This document shows, one piece after another, positions 44,200 to 56,279 of a DNA stretch of 64,000 nucleotides. Made by a program: the position numbers and the translations under genes. Below the pieces are notes generated by a model that had not been told where the DNA came from, did not search any database, and worked only from the letters and a program-made list of their open reading frames with translations. The DNA comes from Rostrohypoxylon terebratum (taxonomy: Eukaryota; Ascomycota; Sordariomycetes; Xylariales; Hypoxylaceae): positions 206,507 through 270,506 of the forward strand of contig MU385892.1 in assembly GCA_022497145.1 (NCBI GenBank), read 5' to 3'. Positions within the stretch are counted from its first letter, which is position 1. Each line of letters opens with the position of its first letter.

Positions 44200-46078
44200 A
44201 TGGATTCCGTCATTCAAGAGTTCAGAACGGCATTTGCCGGGATGAAAGGAGACCAGCTTGCTGAGACAATTAATCCAGACACTCAGAAAAACTCAGCCAA
44301 GCTATTGGCGCTTTGGGGTCGAGGAAGCCTTCGAGATGTAACATCTGACCTTAACTTTCTCTTCTACACAGATCCCACTCGTCCCAGATTCTCTAAGGAA
44401 GAAACTACCGGGTGGGTTGACATATATCTCGCCTATTGGAAGGCTGTGGGAGAGATTCTCGCCGTCGAAGGCCTGCGCAACGATGCAAGGGTATGGATAT
44501 CTTCATTTCAATATCGTTTTAATAACCCGAGTTTCTTTCTTCTTATTCCACCCAGCCTTGCTACATAGACGCCTTAGTCAACTAATCGCTAACTATATAC
44601 TAGGCATCGAGCTCGTCATGGAAGAGTGTGTATGAGGCATGGAAGGAGTTGACGTTACAAGTCATCCGAGGATACACTCACCATGAATTCGAGAATTGGA
44701 CAATCCCGTGCTTGTATGTGGCGGGCAAGTATCTTCGACAATTCGCTATCCGCGCGGACCAAGAGAGGAAGAATACCAACGAAGATGCTTCTGATACTAT
44801 GATGCAAGATGATTTCGATCCGGAATCTGAAGAGCATAAGATGCTTGAAGATTGCACTCGACATCTGAACAGAATCTTCCAAACCTGCCTGAACGACCGC
44901 GCACCGCTAGAGGAGTCGCGCAAGTGGGGCATTTACTATGCCATCAATCTCCTATTCAAGAGCTACTTCAAGTTGAACTCGGCAACTCTATCTAAGAATG
45001 TCTTGCGAGCAATTCAGGCTGGCCGAGGAGATATGCCGACTCTCGACAAATTCCCCAAGTCCCAACAGGTCACTTTCAAGTATTATGAAGGGGTCCTATC
45101 ATTCCTCGAGGAGAACTATGTACAAGTATGTATAATGATTTTACCCATCTACTATACCGTTGGCTAATGATACCCGTGAAGGCTGAGCAACACCTTACTA
45201 TGGCCTGGCTTATGTGTCACAAAGATGCCAAGCGCAACCTCGAGTAAAAAAATCACCCATTTCCGTACCGAATTCATTTCGTACTTATATCTTATAGGCT
45301 CATCCTGACATACCTCATCCCTTGTCACCTTCTTACGACTCATACGCTGCCTAGTTCTCAGCTTCTCGAGCCATTCCCACGATTACAAGAGCTCTTCCTA
45401 CCACTAGCCACGGCAATCAAGAAGGCAGATCTCCACGCATTCGATGTTGCCCTCCGAGACGGCCAAGATGAGTTCATAAAGCGTCGCATCTACCTAACCC
45501 TCGAGCGCGGCCGCGACATCGCGTTACGGAACCTCCTGCGAAAAGTATTCGTCACCGGTGGCTTCGAAGAAGGCAAAGATGGCGGACCACCCGTTCGTCG
45601 CACAAGAATCCCGGTGGCTGAATTCGCTGCGGCGATAAAGATTAGTGGCGGTGATGACATTGATACTGATGAGGTAGAATGTCTGTTGGCCAACATGATC
45701 TACAAGGTACGTCACGTTCTTTTTCTTCCTCTTTCCGCGCCGCTGCGCCTCTTATTCCACCTTTCGCCCATGATAAGCTTCAAAATGCTGGACAGCGTTA
45801 GGTGTGTGGGGTAGGGTGATTCATGTCCGACTTTTGGCAGCGGATGTCCCCGTTTATGGGGTCCTAAGCACTTTATATTCGAGTCTCATCCGTGTACTGG
45901 GCTGTGTTATATACGCTACGACATCGTGTTTTCCTATTGGTACTTTGAAACTGCAGCTTTTATTATGACTCACTAACAGCATACCCTATCACAGAATCTT
46001 ATGAAGGGATACATCGCCCATGAGCGTGGTACTGTAGTACTCAGCAAGAACGGTGCCTTCCCCGGTACAAAAGTCTGA
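44200..46078 (+). CDS. csn12: CSN12/Thp1-type PCI-domain protein (455 aa)
   Basis: COP9-signalosome-associated subunit of the Thp1/PCID2 family, linked in yeast to mRNA maturation and export. Five exons: 44200-44490, 44604-45125, 45182-45243, 45298-45706 and 45995-46078; introns 113, 56, 54 and 288 nt. Junctions keep frame and sense: DAR/ASSSWKS, ENYVQ/AEQHL, KRNL-E/LILTYLIP and NMIYK/NLMKGYIAHE. The helical-repeat N-terminus (TGWVDIYLAYWKAVGEIL, GKYLRQFAIRAD) is followed by the KYYEGVLSFLEENYVQ repeat. The C-terminal PCI winged helix has RRTRIPVAEFAAAI and DTDEVECLLANMI. It ends GTVVLSKNGAFPGTKV, as CSN12 proteins do. Length is normal for the family. It diverges from eL20. Confidence 0.94.
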
Positions 46079-48028
46079 GTCAATGAATTGACAGATGAGA
46101 CTTGCACAAGCCCTCCAACCAGACTAGGCAGATTAAGAGCAGGTGTTACTTAAGTGTATGTCACCTACACTGAGAGGTGATGGATCCAGGCTGAAGACAA
46201 CCCACGACAGCACCCGGTTGCCTTGCATGGAGGATGCGGCTGACTTTGGGGAGGTGTGGGGAAGTCAGGCGTTGTTAGATTCGGGTACGCTTTAGATCCC
46301 GTTCTGTAACCTACATAATATGTTAGAGACGAATGAGAATTAAGGAATGCCCACGCCGTGATCTTGCTTGGTCATCATTCATGACAGACCTACTCAATAT
46401 TGGTTACGTCCCCTCGGAGTCTTGGGAGTTAGAGCAATTAATTCCAGGTGATATGATCAACATAGAATGTTCTGCCTAGAGTCGTTGTGTCACGTAATTC
46501 GATCCTCTCTAAACTATCTCGGTAAGGCATGAACGCTGATAGAAACACCCATCATAGCCTTTTCGAACTAGTTTCATTCTCAACCCAATCTAACGGGTGT
46601 CTGTCGAGTTACATTCATTCCTTGACCATGCAGCTACGTTTTTACATATGTACCCAGTATATACCCCCCCAGTCGACACCAGTATCCCGGGGAAGACGAA
46701 CCGAGCTGACCGTCCCATCCGGTCCAATCCCATTTTCTTGATCCGACCCGCCCCATCCTAATCTTTTCTATTCATCCTTCGATGCGAGATTGGTGGTTTG
46801 CATCGTCCCACAAATCAGGTATGCAGGCAGGCAGGTTGGGCTGATTGCGGAGAGCTCGATGACTCACACTTCCCTTGGGAAGGGGGTGTGTGCGGCGTGG
46901 GGGCCGTATGCAACCACTTTAACTTGGGACCGGGGTCTAACTCGTCTTACAATACTAGGTACCTGGTACATTTATGGGTGTATGTTTGGATATTCTGTAA
47001 AGAGCAAAGATAGGATATTGCTTTTGACCGGGGTGGCGCGCGGACGAAGTGTTGGCGTATGAAAGATGGAGGGTGGAGGCGTTGCCATTGACGAATCAGG
47101 GCGGCACTTTTATATTGTTTCGGATAGCTACAGGATTGCTTTTACACTTGCTTTTTTGGCACCACTGCGCGGTGTGTATGATTGGGTACATATGAGGCGG
47201 ATATCCATCCATCCGAACCTTACTCTGCGGGAAGTGCGTATGCAAGATTAGTAGATTTATAGCGGCGAGCCGTTTGACCAAATCAGGGCGCTATCACAGG
47301 TGTTATCATCGCGCAAAAGACTCGAGGTAAAAAGCATATACAAGAATGTTAGGTATTCATTAGTAATCTTTTTTTCTGGTACTTTAACTCCCATAAGCCG
47401 TTCCCGGTCAGGTATCTCTAGAAATGAAGTAAAACCAGGGGCAGAAAGCAGCTCGCTGCTATCAACGATAGTCCAGAAACGTAATAGTACAAGGGAAGAT
47501 TCATCACCATTCCACCACATGCGACGGCAACTTAGCCAGATCATCTCTTCACTCTTTTTTTATCGTACCCTCTTGCCCCTCGTTTCTCTCCCTCTTCATA
47601 AAACTCGCCAACCTCATGACATTTTTTTTCTTCGCTCCAAGTAAACTCCGTCACGCATGAAGGGCGTAAAAGTCTCGCCAAGTCCCTGTGATGCGGTCCT
47701 CCAAGTTTCTTCCTGGAGCAGTAATTCCGTATAGTGATACAGGAGATATCAGGTAAATGAAAAAAGACACCGTCCACCGTAAAAATCATTCAGCCCAGCT
47801 AGTGTCCGAAACGCCGGTGATATGGTATTTGTCGCCAGTGTACTCCGATCCCAAAAATAAGTCCTCAAGTCTTTCCGAGAGAGAATAGAAAAATACAGGA
47901 AAAGGGTATGGGGAAACGTTGATCATTAAGTTTTAATATGATGAGATCCACGACATCAAGGTGGGTCTGATAGATATTAGGAAATATGATGAGATGGGGG
48001 ATGTAGATAATGCAGGTGGTAGAGCCCT
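46079..48028. other. Convergent 3' intergenic region, about 1.9 kb
   Basis: Between CSN12 (+) and the BTB gene (-). Several frames of 60-115 codons exist on both strands (for example 46790-47062, 47300-47644), but none shows a domain, splice structure or coding-like composition. I count it as non-coding. Confidence 0.4.
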
Positions 48029-49088
48029 TCAGAAGAAGTGGCGGTTGCTGCGTGGTGTGTTTCTGGGGATATGTTAGTACACTGCACCGTGGCGATTGTA
48101 TCTAGTAGAAGCGACTTACTGAGCACTGGAAATGTCGTCAACATGGTTGCATAAAGCGACGAACAGATCGAAGAAGAGTTGAGTGCCACCGTTGAACATC
48201 TCCAGTTGCATGGTGCCGCTTCTCTTGAAGGTGCTGCGACTCCGAATGATGAGAGCGAGGTAGTGAGCTCGCAACTTAGAGTCAGTGTCGGGCGTGTTAG
48301 CATACGCATAGCGAGCCGACGCCAGAATGGTGCTGCACTGGATTCCCGACTCTGTTCAAACGATTAGTATATTGCTTGAGACGACTAGGTAATAACCCAG
48401 AATACTTACGAAGACCCTGCTTGCGTAATGCAACTCGTTTGAGTTCCTCGAGACCATACTTCTCGGCAGTGCAATAAATGACAGTATCCTTGAGAACATC
48501 ACCATCAACGCCGCGATGGTAGACAGTGGACTCGTTCGATCCTTGGCCCTCATCTTGAATCTGTTCAATTTCCCATGAGTTCCGACGCTTGTTGTGGATC
48601 AAGCGAGGGTAGTAATCGCCCTTATATAAATATTCCAACACCGACGAGAAGATCTCAGGTTCTTCCTCGGGAAGGTGGATGCGCTTGCTGTTCTGAGAAT
48701 CCATGTATTGGTCGGTCAGGGCTTGTTGAAACCAAGGCGAAGCGCGGAGGACGTCTTCGTGGGCAGCGAAGATGCGTTGATCCTTTCCGATGACAAGTGT
48801 CACGATGGAAGGCGTCAAAGTGCTGCAGAAGCCAAATAATTAGTGCACGTCGAAATGAGAAGGAACTGAGAAATGAAATGGAAATAATACATACCCAGTT
48901 GGCGAGAGTGCATTTGGATCACTTGGGATGTTTGAAGATGTCGCCGTCGCAGGGCGGCGGTGCTGACGAGGCTCATGCCGACTCTTAGAAACGCCGTGAG
49001 TTTTGCTGAAAGATGAGCTGGATTTATTGACTTTATGAGTCTTGGAGAAGCTCTTGTTCTGAGGTGGCTCAAATCGTCGACCGAACAT
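48029..49088 (-). CDS. BTB/POZ-domain protein (290 aa)
   Basis: Probable adaptor; fungal BTB-only proteins often serve as Cullin-3 substrate receptors or protein-interaction scaffolds, but the partner is unknown. Four exons: 48895-49088, 48410-48822, 48120-48351 and 48029-48062; introns 72, 58 and 57 nt with GTATGT/GTAAGT donors and, for the last, an ACTAAC branch. The N-terminus (1-65) is basic and Ser-rich. The BTB core starts VTLVIGKDQRIFAAHEDVL and includes PWFQQALTD, IHLPEEEPEIFSSVLEYLYKGDY and DTVIYCTAEKYGLEELKRVAL. A helical C-terminal part follows (ILASARYAYANTPDTDSKLR, MFNGGTQLFFDLFVALCNHV). The end NTPRSNRHFF depends on the last intron; skipping it would end the protein at DDISSAQ. 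Confidence 0.88.
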
Positions 49089-51086
49089 CTTGATTGAAGT
49101 AGGCAGACTGGGGTTTTGGTGTAATTATTGTCGAGTTTGAATTACCGACCGAGGAATCACCCCCTCAATATCGGCTATCGCAGATAATTCCGTCTCGGTC
49201 GCCGGAATGTTAGGATATGCGCTAATTTCGTAGCTTGGAAGTTTGGAATGAGGCAGTAAAGATGGTGATGCAGAATATCGGTTTCGATGGAGGAAAAATG
49301 ATTAAAAAAATAGAAGTGATGAGAAAACGGCCTACCTTACGCTATTGGAGTCATCAAAGTTGTGGAAGATTGAAAGGAATGAAAAGATTTGGGCAGCGCC
49401 CTCCTTATATAGCAGGATACCCATGTCGAGGCGTATGTATGCAGTGCCGATGTAGGTAATTGCAACGCTGATTGTAACCCGTATTTTTCAGGCAAACACG
49501 TTAATTTGGTGATGGTAGTTGGCCCACGCGTCGCACTCTTCGCACTCAAACGGGATACTCGCACGCTCTCACATGACCTGAGAGGTAACCTAATATCAAT
49601 TAAAACATACATTTTTGGACTAGCGCGCACTGGCCCCTCCCTGCTTATTTCGGTGACAGAGGTCCAGTCAGCCAGTTTATCCACTAGAGTGCCATAGAAG
49701 GAGCCAAGGAGTCCTGAAGGGAGGGTTTTAGCAGGGGGTTTACAGGGACATTCGACAGGGAAAGACCCGGCTAGAGAAAAAAAAAAACATTCCGCTACAA
49801 CTAAAAATGCTCTCTTATTTTTATTTTTTCTTGACGGATCTCTATCTTTCACTACTTCGATTCAATTTACCATTTACAAATTTAGAATTGAAGGCTTCGA
49901 CAGGACAAGATTCTTTCACCATGATCCCAAATTCATTTAGCGGACTCGCTCACAAGAATTGATTGTCCTAAGAGGCTGTCCTCGGCTAAGGCGCGAGATA
50001 GCCCCGAATGGTGCAAAACTGCCGTCACATACGACGAGTCATAGTCATGGCCCTAAAACTAGTGTCAGGGGCACACCTCTCAGAATGATGGCATCTTCCA
50101 CACTTCCACAGTGTCCATCTGATGGCGTACCATGGCTTTTGCCTGTACCCAGCTGTACCGTATCACAGACATCGAGACAAGACAAGATAGATATTGCCCA
50201 GACCGCCACAAAATGATATCGCTGCTGTAAAAAAGCAATGAGCACAACGCCTACGAGACCTCAAAGAATTTCCTCGGTGTCGCCACGATTCGGCATATTC
50301 AACACTTAAAACCATCACGGAATTACTTACTGCATAGCACCTAGCTTAGGAACCTATCCAATAAGCCGAACCAATTGACCAGAGACCCAAATCAAGACCA
50401 TCACCTCGTCCAGGATCCAGGATCCGAAATGTACAATCGCAGAAGCGCATAAGCGTCGGTGGGGTGCAAACGGGGCAATTCCAAGTCGCCGGGGCCACAT
50501 CCATGCCAGTTTCCGTCTCAGCCCATTCCAAGAATGATGTTGGAACATTTTCCTCCATGTTCCCTCAATCACAGGCAGCTCGGGTTCCTGTTAAGATAAG
50601 AGAGGAATGATCCCATCCTTCCATCAATATTCTGACCACTTTGACGGTTTTCCCCGGCTAATTCTCCACTCCCACCCTCCTGTCTTGCAGGGGTGCACTA
50701 ACAGCCCCGCGAGCGTTGAGTGAAATATTCACGAGCTAGAAAATTCGGTAGAATTTTCAGAAGAGGGGCTGAAGACATGCAACGGCGAATTATTTCATCT
50801 CGCCTCACTTTCGCATTTCATCGCCTTTTTTAATTACTACTAAAGAGGTAAGCTCGCCCAGTTTGGGGGGTCTTTTCCCTTTTCAGATTATTTCACTGTT
50901 CAGGGATGTGTAAGTAGGTATTTATATCGAACAAATCACTGGGGTTGGATTTTCTACAGAGAGAATCTCCATGTCTAACATTATCGAGTGTTCAAAGAGC
51001 GTTATATTTTAGCTGTGAACGCAAATAGGTAGAACTCCCCCCATACCAAACTCCGTATCCCATTTCAAACCAAGCTAGAATCCAGT
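49089..51086. other. Gene-free stretch, about 2 kb
   Basis: Upstream of the BTB gene. A 171-codon minus frame at 49337-49852 lacks any domain and overlaps T-rich DNA; I do not count it as a gene. No other coding signal seen. Confidence 0.4.
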
Positions 51087-51272
51087 CTAGCCACTGTGTT
51101 TCCAGGTGAGTTGTATCTTTCGCCTATCTTGTTGTACGTGTGCGAAGTTGTCAGGCTTCAAGATTTGGTCGTTGGCCGTGCGCCCGATTAAATCCGTTCG
51201 CGAACCACTTGCGTTTGGGATGACGAACCCCACCGCCGCGGACGCTAGAAGAATGATGTTGGTGAATTGCAT
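51087..51272 (-). CDS. Possible small secreted peptide (61 aa)
   Basis: The frame starts MQFTNIILLASAAVGFVIPN, a good signal peptide, followed by a short polar region (SRTDLIGRTANDQILKPDN) and a basic end. There are no cysteines and no recognised domain. A TATA-like tatataaata lies only 13-22 bp upstream of the ATG, too close to drive this start codon, so the gene is doubtful. It may be a real orphan secreted peptide or a chance ORF. Confidence 0.3.
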   Translation of the reverse strand: MQFTNIILLASAAVGFVIPNASGSRTDLIGRTANDQILKPDNFAHVQQDRRKIQLTWKHSG

Positions 51273-52399
51273 TTTTACTATAGTTATTTATATACGGAAT
51301 TTTCGTTTTCTGATATGCTGATATGTAGTGTTTTCTTTTTTCGTGGTGTTTTCCGGGGAAAGAAAAAATAGACCCTGTTGAAATAGAAGGTTGTTTTCTG
51401 AAAGAACGTTCCAAATGAATGTGAAGACCGAAGTCGTATTATTCACAAATGATTAACTTGGGTGAGGACCCGTGTAGATAGATACAAGGAAACGAAATCA
51501 AAAATATTTGAGAAACCCAAAATCCCAAGATTGGCTTCCGAGGGCACTGGGAAGGCTGTGCGTTTTCTTATATCTGACCATGCTTCATTGTTCCCTGATT
51601 CGCATCACGGGAGTTCGGCGTTGAGGTTTCTTTCACGGTCATGCTAAATCCAATATCACATACGCCATTGTGGTTCAAGGGCGCCACGAACCTTTGTCCT
51701 ATGGCGAAAAGGATCAAGATTCGACTTTTGATTATTGAACTAAATTTAGAAGTTTTTTTTTTTTTTTGCAATCCATTCATGTCGGCTATAGCAGGATACT
51801 TTGATGAGTGACACATGCGATCTGTCTATTTCCTTGCTAAAATGAAAACACCAAAAAAGTTAATTGAATAACCTCTTCAAGGCCCAGCCTAGGATCTGTT
51901 GATCGGCTCCTAGCTACTGCGCCCCCACTATTAGGTATTTCTTTGCCTACCCTTTTTCAAGGGCCCAAAGGTGCTTTGCACTCTCTTTGAGACTCGAACC
52001 CTAGACCACCCGTTACGAGAAGGTGTCTGTGGAAACGTACACCTTGACCATCGGAACGTTACGGTCAAGCCGTTAGGATCCGCCGATGGAAGGTATACAA
52101 ATAATTTTACTATATAACCTTCACTTTGGCTGCTGCCTATGAATTGGTTACCTGATTATCTCGAGTATCTACTGTGTCGTCGAGTCAACTATCCAGCGTA
52201 TGAAGCCGCGTCATTAATTATCCATACACCTGTTCGCTCCCGAGGGGAAAAGTCGTCCCGAATATGTCTAGATTCTAGACTTCATCCTTTAAACCCTTGA
52301 TGCCATATACTTACTTACGTACGTACGTACATCCATTCATAGGTAGGTATATTGTATATACACATCGTCGACGCAACAATCAACACCACCATCCCTAGC
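51273..52399. other. Gene-free stretch with a tRNA-like sequence
   Basis: No protein-coding gene. Contains a poly-T run (about 51752-51767), the tRNA-like/SINE-like sequence at 51858-52060 and an ACGT tandem (about 52316-52329). Confidence 0.45.
51858..52060 (-). mobile_element. Candidate tRNA-derived SINE (degenerate)
   Basis: On the minus strand, 52050-52040 reads TGGTCAAGGTG, matching the Pol III box A consensus TRGYNNARNNG. Further on, 52000-51991 reads GGTTCGAGTC, close to box B. The spacing (about 40 nt) is tRNA-like. The expected acceptor and T stems do not pair well, so it is not an intact tRNA gene. About 130 nt of unrelated sequence follows and ends at a run of T (51858-51863 region), which could be a Pol III terminator. 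This layout fits a tRNA-derived SINE. Copy number elsewhere cannot be seen here. Confidence 0.35.
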
Positions 52400-55045
52400 T
52401 TAATCGAGATCCAACCCCCCCTCGCCACTCCCCGGAAACGCAAGCTTCCTCCAGCGTAACCCTAACCGCATAATCTCCTGCGCCAGATCATCCTTCATCA
52501 ACTCCTCGCGCATCGTCCCCAAGATCTCCCTCGGCGCCGACTCCCTCCCCACGCCCGTGGTAGCCAGCACAAGCGAATAGTTCCTGCAGAAGGTGACGCG
52601 CGCCTCCGCGAACGCCACCCACGGCGCGAACGCGTGGCCCTGCGCTACGATCGCCTTCGCCGCCTTCCACCCGTCCACCGCGTTATACAGCAGGTGCGGG
52701 AACCGGCCCCGGTAGTTGATGATGATGGCGCACTCGATCCAGCGCAGGCATTGCGGCGTCTCGATGTACTCTTGCAATGTGCGCAGCAGGGTCTGCGCTT
52801 CGTGCGCTTCGAGCGCGTCGGTGATGGTGGTGGGGAATTCGGTTAGGTGAAGCGCGTTCCATAGCCCATACGCCATCTCGAAGTACGTGATTATCGAACG
52901 TGTGGGCCGCCCGCCGCTTTGCTGCAGGTAGGCGAGCATTTCGGCCGACTGCATGCTCTGCGAGAAGTACCAGGCGGCGACTACGGCGCGGTGAAGGTGG
53001 CGCAGGCGCCGTGGGCGGAGCGTTAGCGGCAGCTCGGAGACGGGGAGGGTGTTGCTCGAGCGGAGATACTGGGATGCGGTGTGGTGGATGAAGTCGATCT
53101 CGTAGGCTTGGGAGTCGGAGAACGTGGATGGAGTCACGGAGATGAGGGGGCCGGAGACACGTTGGGCTTGCGCGCCTGGGTCGTGCACTGCTTCGCCGGA
53201 GTTGGCATACTGGAATATCAACTCCATCATCCCGTAGCTTAGTCGGTCGTCATCTACGACTATGAATTTCGGGATGTAGTCTTCAGTATCAATCCACAGG
53301 TGGAGCTGCTGGGCTAGCTTTAGCTCGATGGGGTTGTAGTTAGCTTCGGTTGTCCGTATTATCTGCGTGTAGAGTTCAGTAAATCCTTTAGGTAAGACGG
53401 TAAGTTGCCTTTGAATTTGCCCGATGGAAGGAAGCCGGTCGATGTCGTCCATCATGAGGCGAGCATAGAGCCAGAGCCCCTGAGCAGCTGATGCTACATA
53501 GTCTGTTACCTGCTCTCTGACGGTCGTGTCGCGTATCACTGGGTTCCTGTGAACCCGAGTATGTATGTACTTCTTGATGCTCGCAGTTTCGAGGTTTCCT
53601 ATCCTAAATGTTGACCAAGTGGGAGACAACGACAGAGATGATCCAAGGCGGGATGTGTGGAGTATTCGTACTTGTCTGCTATCGCTATGGCCAATCTCGG
53701 TAATCCAATTTGAAACTTCATTGGCTTCTGACGACTCATCGAGGGCATCGAGAATGATGAATATTCGACTCGAATCTGAGTGACCAAGCGCAGTAAGTAA
53801 AGCTCGTTGAACTTCTGTGAGTGAATCCGCTACTACCCGGCCGCTCCCTTGGTAAAAAGGCTCAACCAAGTCATAGAGATGCTCCTCTAGTCGGATTAAT
53901 TGAGACAAAAGAGTTCGAAGACAGTGTAGCAAGGTGCGCTTCTCTAGGTCGTTGGCCTTGAAGAAAAAGTACAAGACATCGAAACCCTTGGCCTTTAGAT
54001 GGGCTATGATAGAAGCTGCAGCCGTGGTCTTTCCGCTTCCCGGTAGGCCTTGTAACGCGAGAATATGAGAGTTGCTCGCATCGCCTGAAGAAACGAATGA
54101 CTGGAATTGCTCAAATGTCAAGATTTCATCGCACGAATGGGGCAAACAGTCGTTCAAGTGTACTCCAAGGTCGTCATCGACATTTGACGGAGATAGCCAT
54201 CTTAGGATGTTACCCCTTTCGTGAGCTATGGCAGCTTAGCAGAGTATTGCTTTCGCCAAAAAGGTCTCGGTCAAGGTCATACCTCGTCTCTCTACCTTTG
54301 CCTTTTCTGCCTCTCGTTGGGTCTCTTCAATGTGCGCAGCGTGTGCTGCCCAGTCCACATTCTGACCGTGAAGTTGAATCTTGTCGGAAACATCTTGAAA
54401 GTCTTTATCGAATGAGGAAAAGAATGCTCCTAGATGAGCGTTAGGAAACGCCGATACCCCATTTAGAGTGATGGAACAGCCTACTGAGCGACGACGAATA
54501 AAATCTAGTCACCCGAACGCAGAAGTCTAAGTAATCACAGTATAGAGCTCCTATAGCGTCTTGAACGAGCTGGTTCTTTTCGAATAACTCTTCATACTTG
54601 GAGAATCTCTGCAGCGAGCTTATGATCCGATGAATGATCATAGCTATACTCTCCAGAGTGCGAAAGTGATCGGCGGATAGCTACAGACGCCACGGACATG
54701 GTTAGTGGAGATTGGATACCCACATCCCCTCGGATGTCCGCTCACCGTAATGACGATCCTGAGAGGTCCCCAAATCGGGGAGGCAATCCCCGCGTTGATC
54801 TGAACGATGACATCGATGGCGCTCTCAAACCTTTTCAGGGGGTCAATTGCCGGTCTCATTAGGTCCAGTATCCGTGCCAGCTTGCTCTTACGACGTTGCG
54901 TTGCTAGGAGGAGGGCGATGCAATCATCCGGACTTGCTGGCGCTTGGAAGGCGCCTCGCTCGTTTGGACCTAGGCTTGAGAGGAAAGAATTTACCGCATC
55001 CTGCCACGTCGTTGATCCGTTGTATGGGGATTCATGACGTTTCAT
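52400..55045 (-). CDS. DUF7708-NACHT STAND (NLR-like) protein (822 aa)
   Basis: Signal-transducing NTPase of the fungal NLR-like class; members act in non-self recognition or programmed cell death, but this one is uncharacterised. Four exons: 54746-55045, 54485-54680, 54283-54429 and 52400-54225; introns 65, 55 and 57 nt. The N-terminal DUF7708 domain has TWQDAVNSFLSSLGPNERG, DPLKRFESAIDVIVQINAG and IASPIWGPLRIVIT, then SSFDKDFQDVSDKIQLHGQN. Linker AHERGNILRWLSP precedes NACHT: Walker A GLPGSGKTT, Walker B IFIILDALDESSE and sensor RILHTSRLG. Then WLYARLMMDDI and a winged-helix-type segment EIDFIHHTASQYLRSS follow. No ankyrin, WD40 or TPR repeats come after. An in-frame ATG at 55111 would add 22 residues. 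Confidence 0.88.
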
Positions 55046-55595
55046 GATATTATTGATACATAAGAACCAATTGCTTACAACAGAATTCAAACCAGAATAA
55101 CATTGAGTCATGTCCTATTTTCTAGAGACTTTCGCTTTCCGCATAAGACGCCACCGACGCATCCTCCTGCAGCTAGGATTGTGGTCACGTGACGAAGACG
55201 ATTTTCTCATCGAGTTCCATGGTCAGTATGATCTGTTTCTCATCATTAGGAAAACGAGAAAGGATTTATATCTCATGTATAAGTATTAAGTAGCTCGTTC
55301 ACTATCTCTAAGGCTTCTCTTATAGAGTGTAGCTTTACCACGACAGCTTGGGTGAACCTATCGCAGTACTAATGAAGCGTCTACCATTGTCCCTAGTAAG
55401 GAATCAAGGGCATCATGTGATTTTCTGCCTCTGGAATTAAGAAGTTATTCGAAAACGCCATAAATAAAGCGACCCGTCACTTGAAACTTGGAGGACACGG
55501 TAGAGCTAAGCCGAGCTCAACTTTCGTCACTATAGCTTCACAAAGACCTATCGGATTGGACACGATTCAATTGGTAAGCCCACGACGGCCGAGGG
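55046..55595. other. Upstream region of the NACHT gene
   Basis: No gene seen apart from the possible N-terminal extension to 55111. Confidence 0.4.
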
Positions 55596-55799
55596 CTAGG
55601 AATATATTACAACTGGATGCCGCTCAACGTCGCCGTCGAGTGTCTTGAGAACTCCCACAATCGTTAAAGCCCACTCAGTGAATGTAAATTCTGTACCTAT
55701 CACAGAAATGAAGGGGCCGAGACGAAACAAATGAAACATATTGGTGAAAAGTGAAATTAACCTACCCGCACATTCCATCCGCGATAACAACCTCTTCAT
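55596..55799 (-). CDS. Possible two-exon miniature ORF (44 aa)
   Basis: Exons 55766-55799 and 55596-55696; the 69-nt intron has GTAGGT and TAG, and the phases agree. The product MKRLLSRMECAG joined to GTEFTFTEWALTIVGVLK has no recognised domain. It may be the first part of a decayed gene, or chance. It lies about 550 bp upstream of the NACHT gene on the same strand. Confidence 0.22.
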   Translation of the reverse strand: MKRLLSRMECAGRLISLFTNMFHLFRLGPFISVIGTEFTFTEWALTIVGVLKTLDGDVERHPVVIYS

Positions 55800-56279
55800 T
55801 GCATTATATCGAGACTTGACGCGTGATCCCTACACCGCGTTGGAATTTCAAAAGCCCCGATGAGGAATGTCTCAGATAAGTTGAGGCTGGGCGGTACGGG
55901 AATGCTGATAGAGCGGAACTGAAGGGCTGGCTGAGACACGGGTAGAGTCGACGGCGCGTGACGCGAGGTGGGCTAGCTAGGAATCTTCAGCCATCATGTC
56001 CCAGTTTCGCGTTCCTGTGTGTTGAATTGCAGCGTCTTTGATTCTTCTCTCCTCCGCCTCCCTTTTTTGAGAGGCAATCATAGCATAACCCAAGTGCTAT
56101 AAGAAAGGCTGCTGTTGCTGCCCAGATGATGGACACAGCTTCATCCGCAGTTCTAGCATCATCTCACACAACATTGTCAACAACTTTCAACCTAGATCGT
56201 CAGCCTAATAACTATCATCTCATCACAACAGTTCGAAAAAGCTACGTGTTTTCGAATTTACCACTCAAAAAACATAAAA
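55800..56279. other. Intergenic upstream of the secreted protein gene
   Basis: No gene. A short frame from 56126 leads into the start region of the following gene and is probably leader sequence. Confidence 0.4.

Noticed and set aside
46790..47062. 90-codon + frame between CSN12 and the BTB gene
   Set aside because: No domain or start context; several equally long frames overlap it on both strands.
49337..49852. 171-codon minus frame upstream of the BTB gene
   Set aside because: Begins in a T/A-rich run, has no domain and shows no coding-like pattern.
51980..52060. True tRNA gene on the minus strand
   Set aside because: Boxes A and B are present, but the acceptor and T stems do not pair, so it is kept only as a tRNA-derived repeat candidate.
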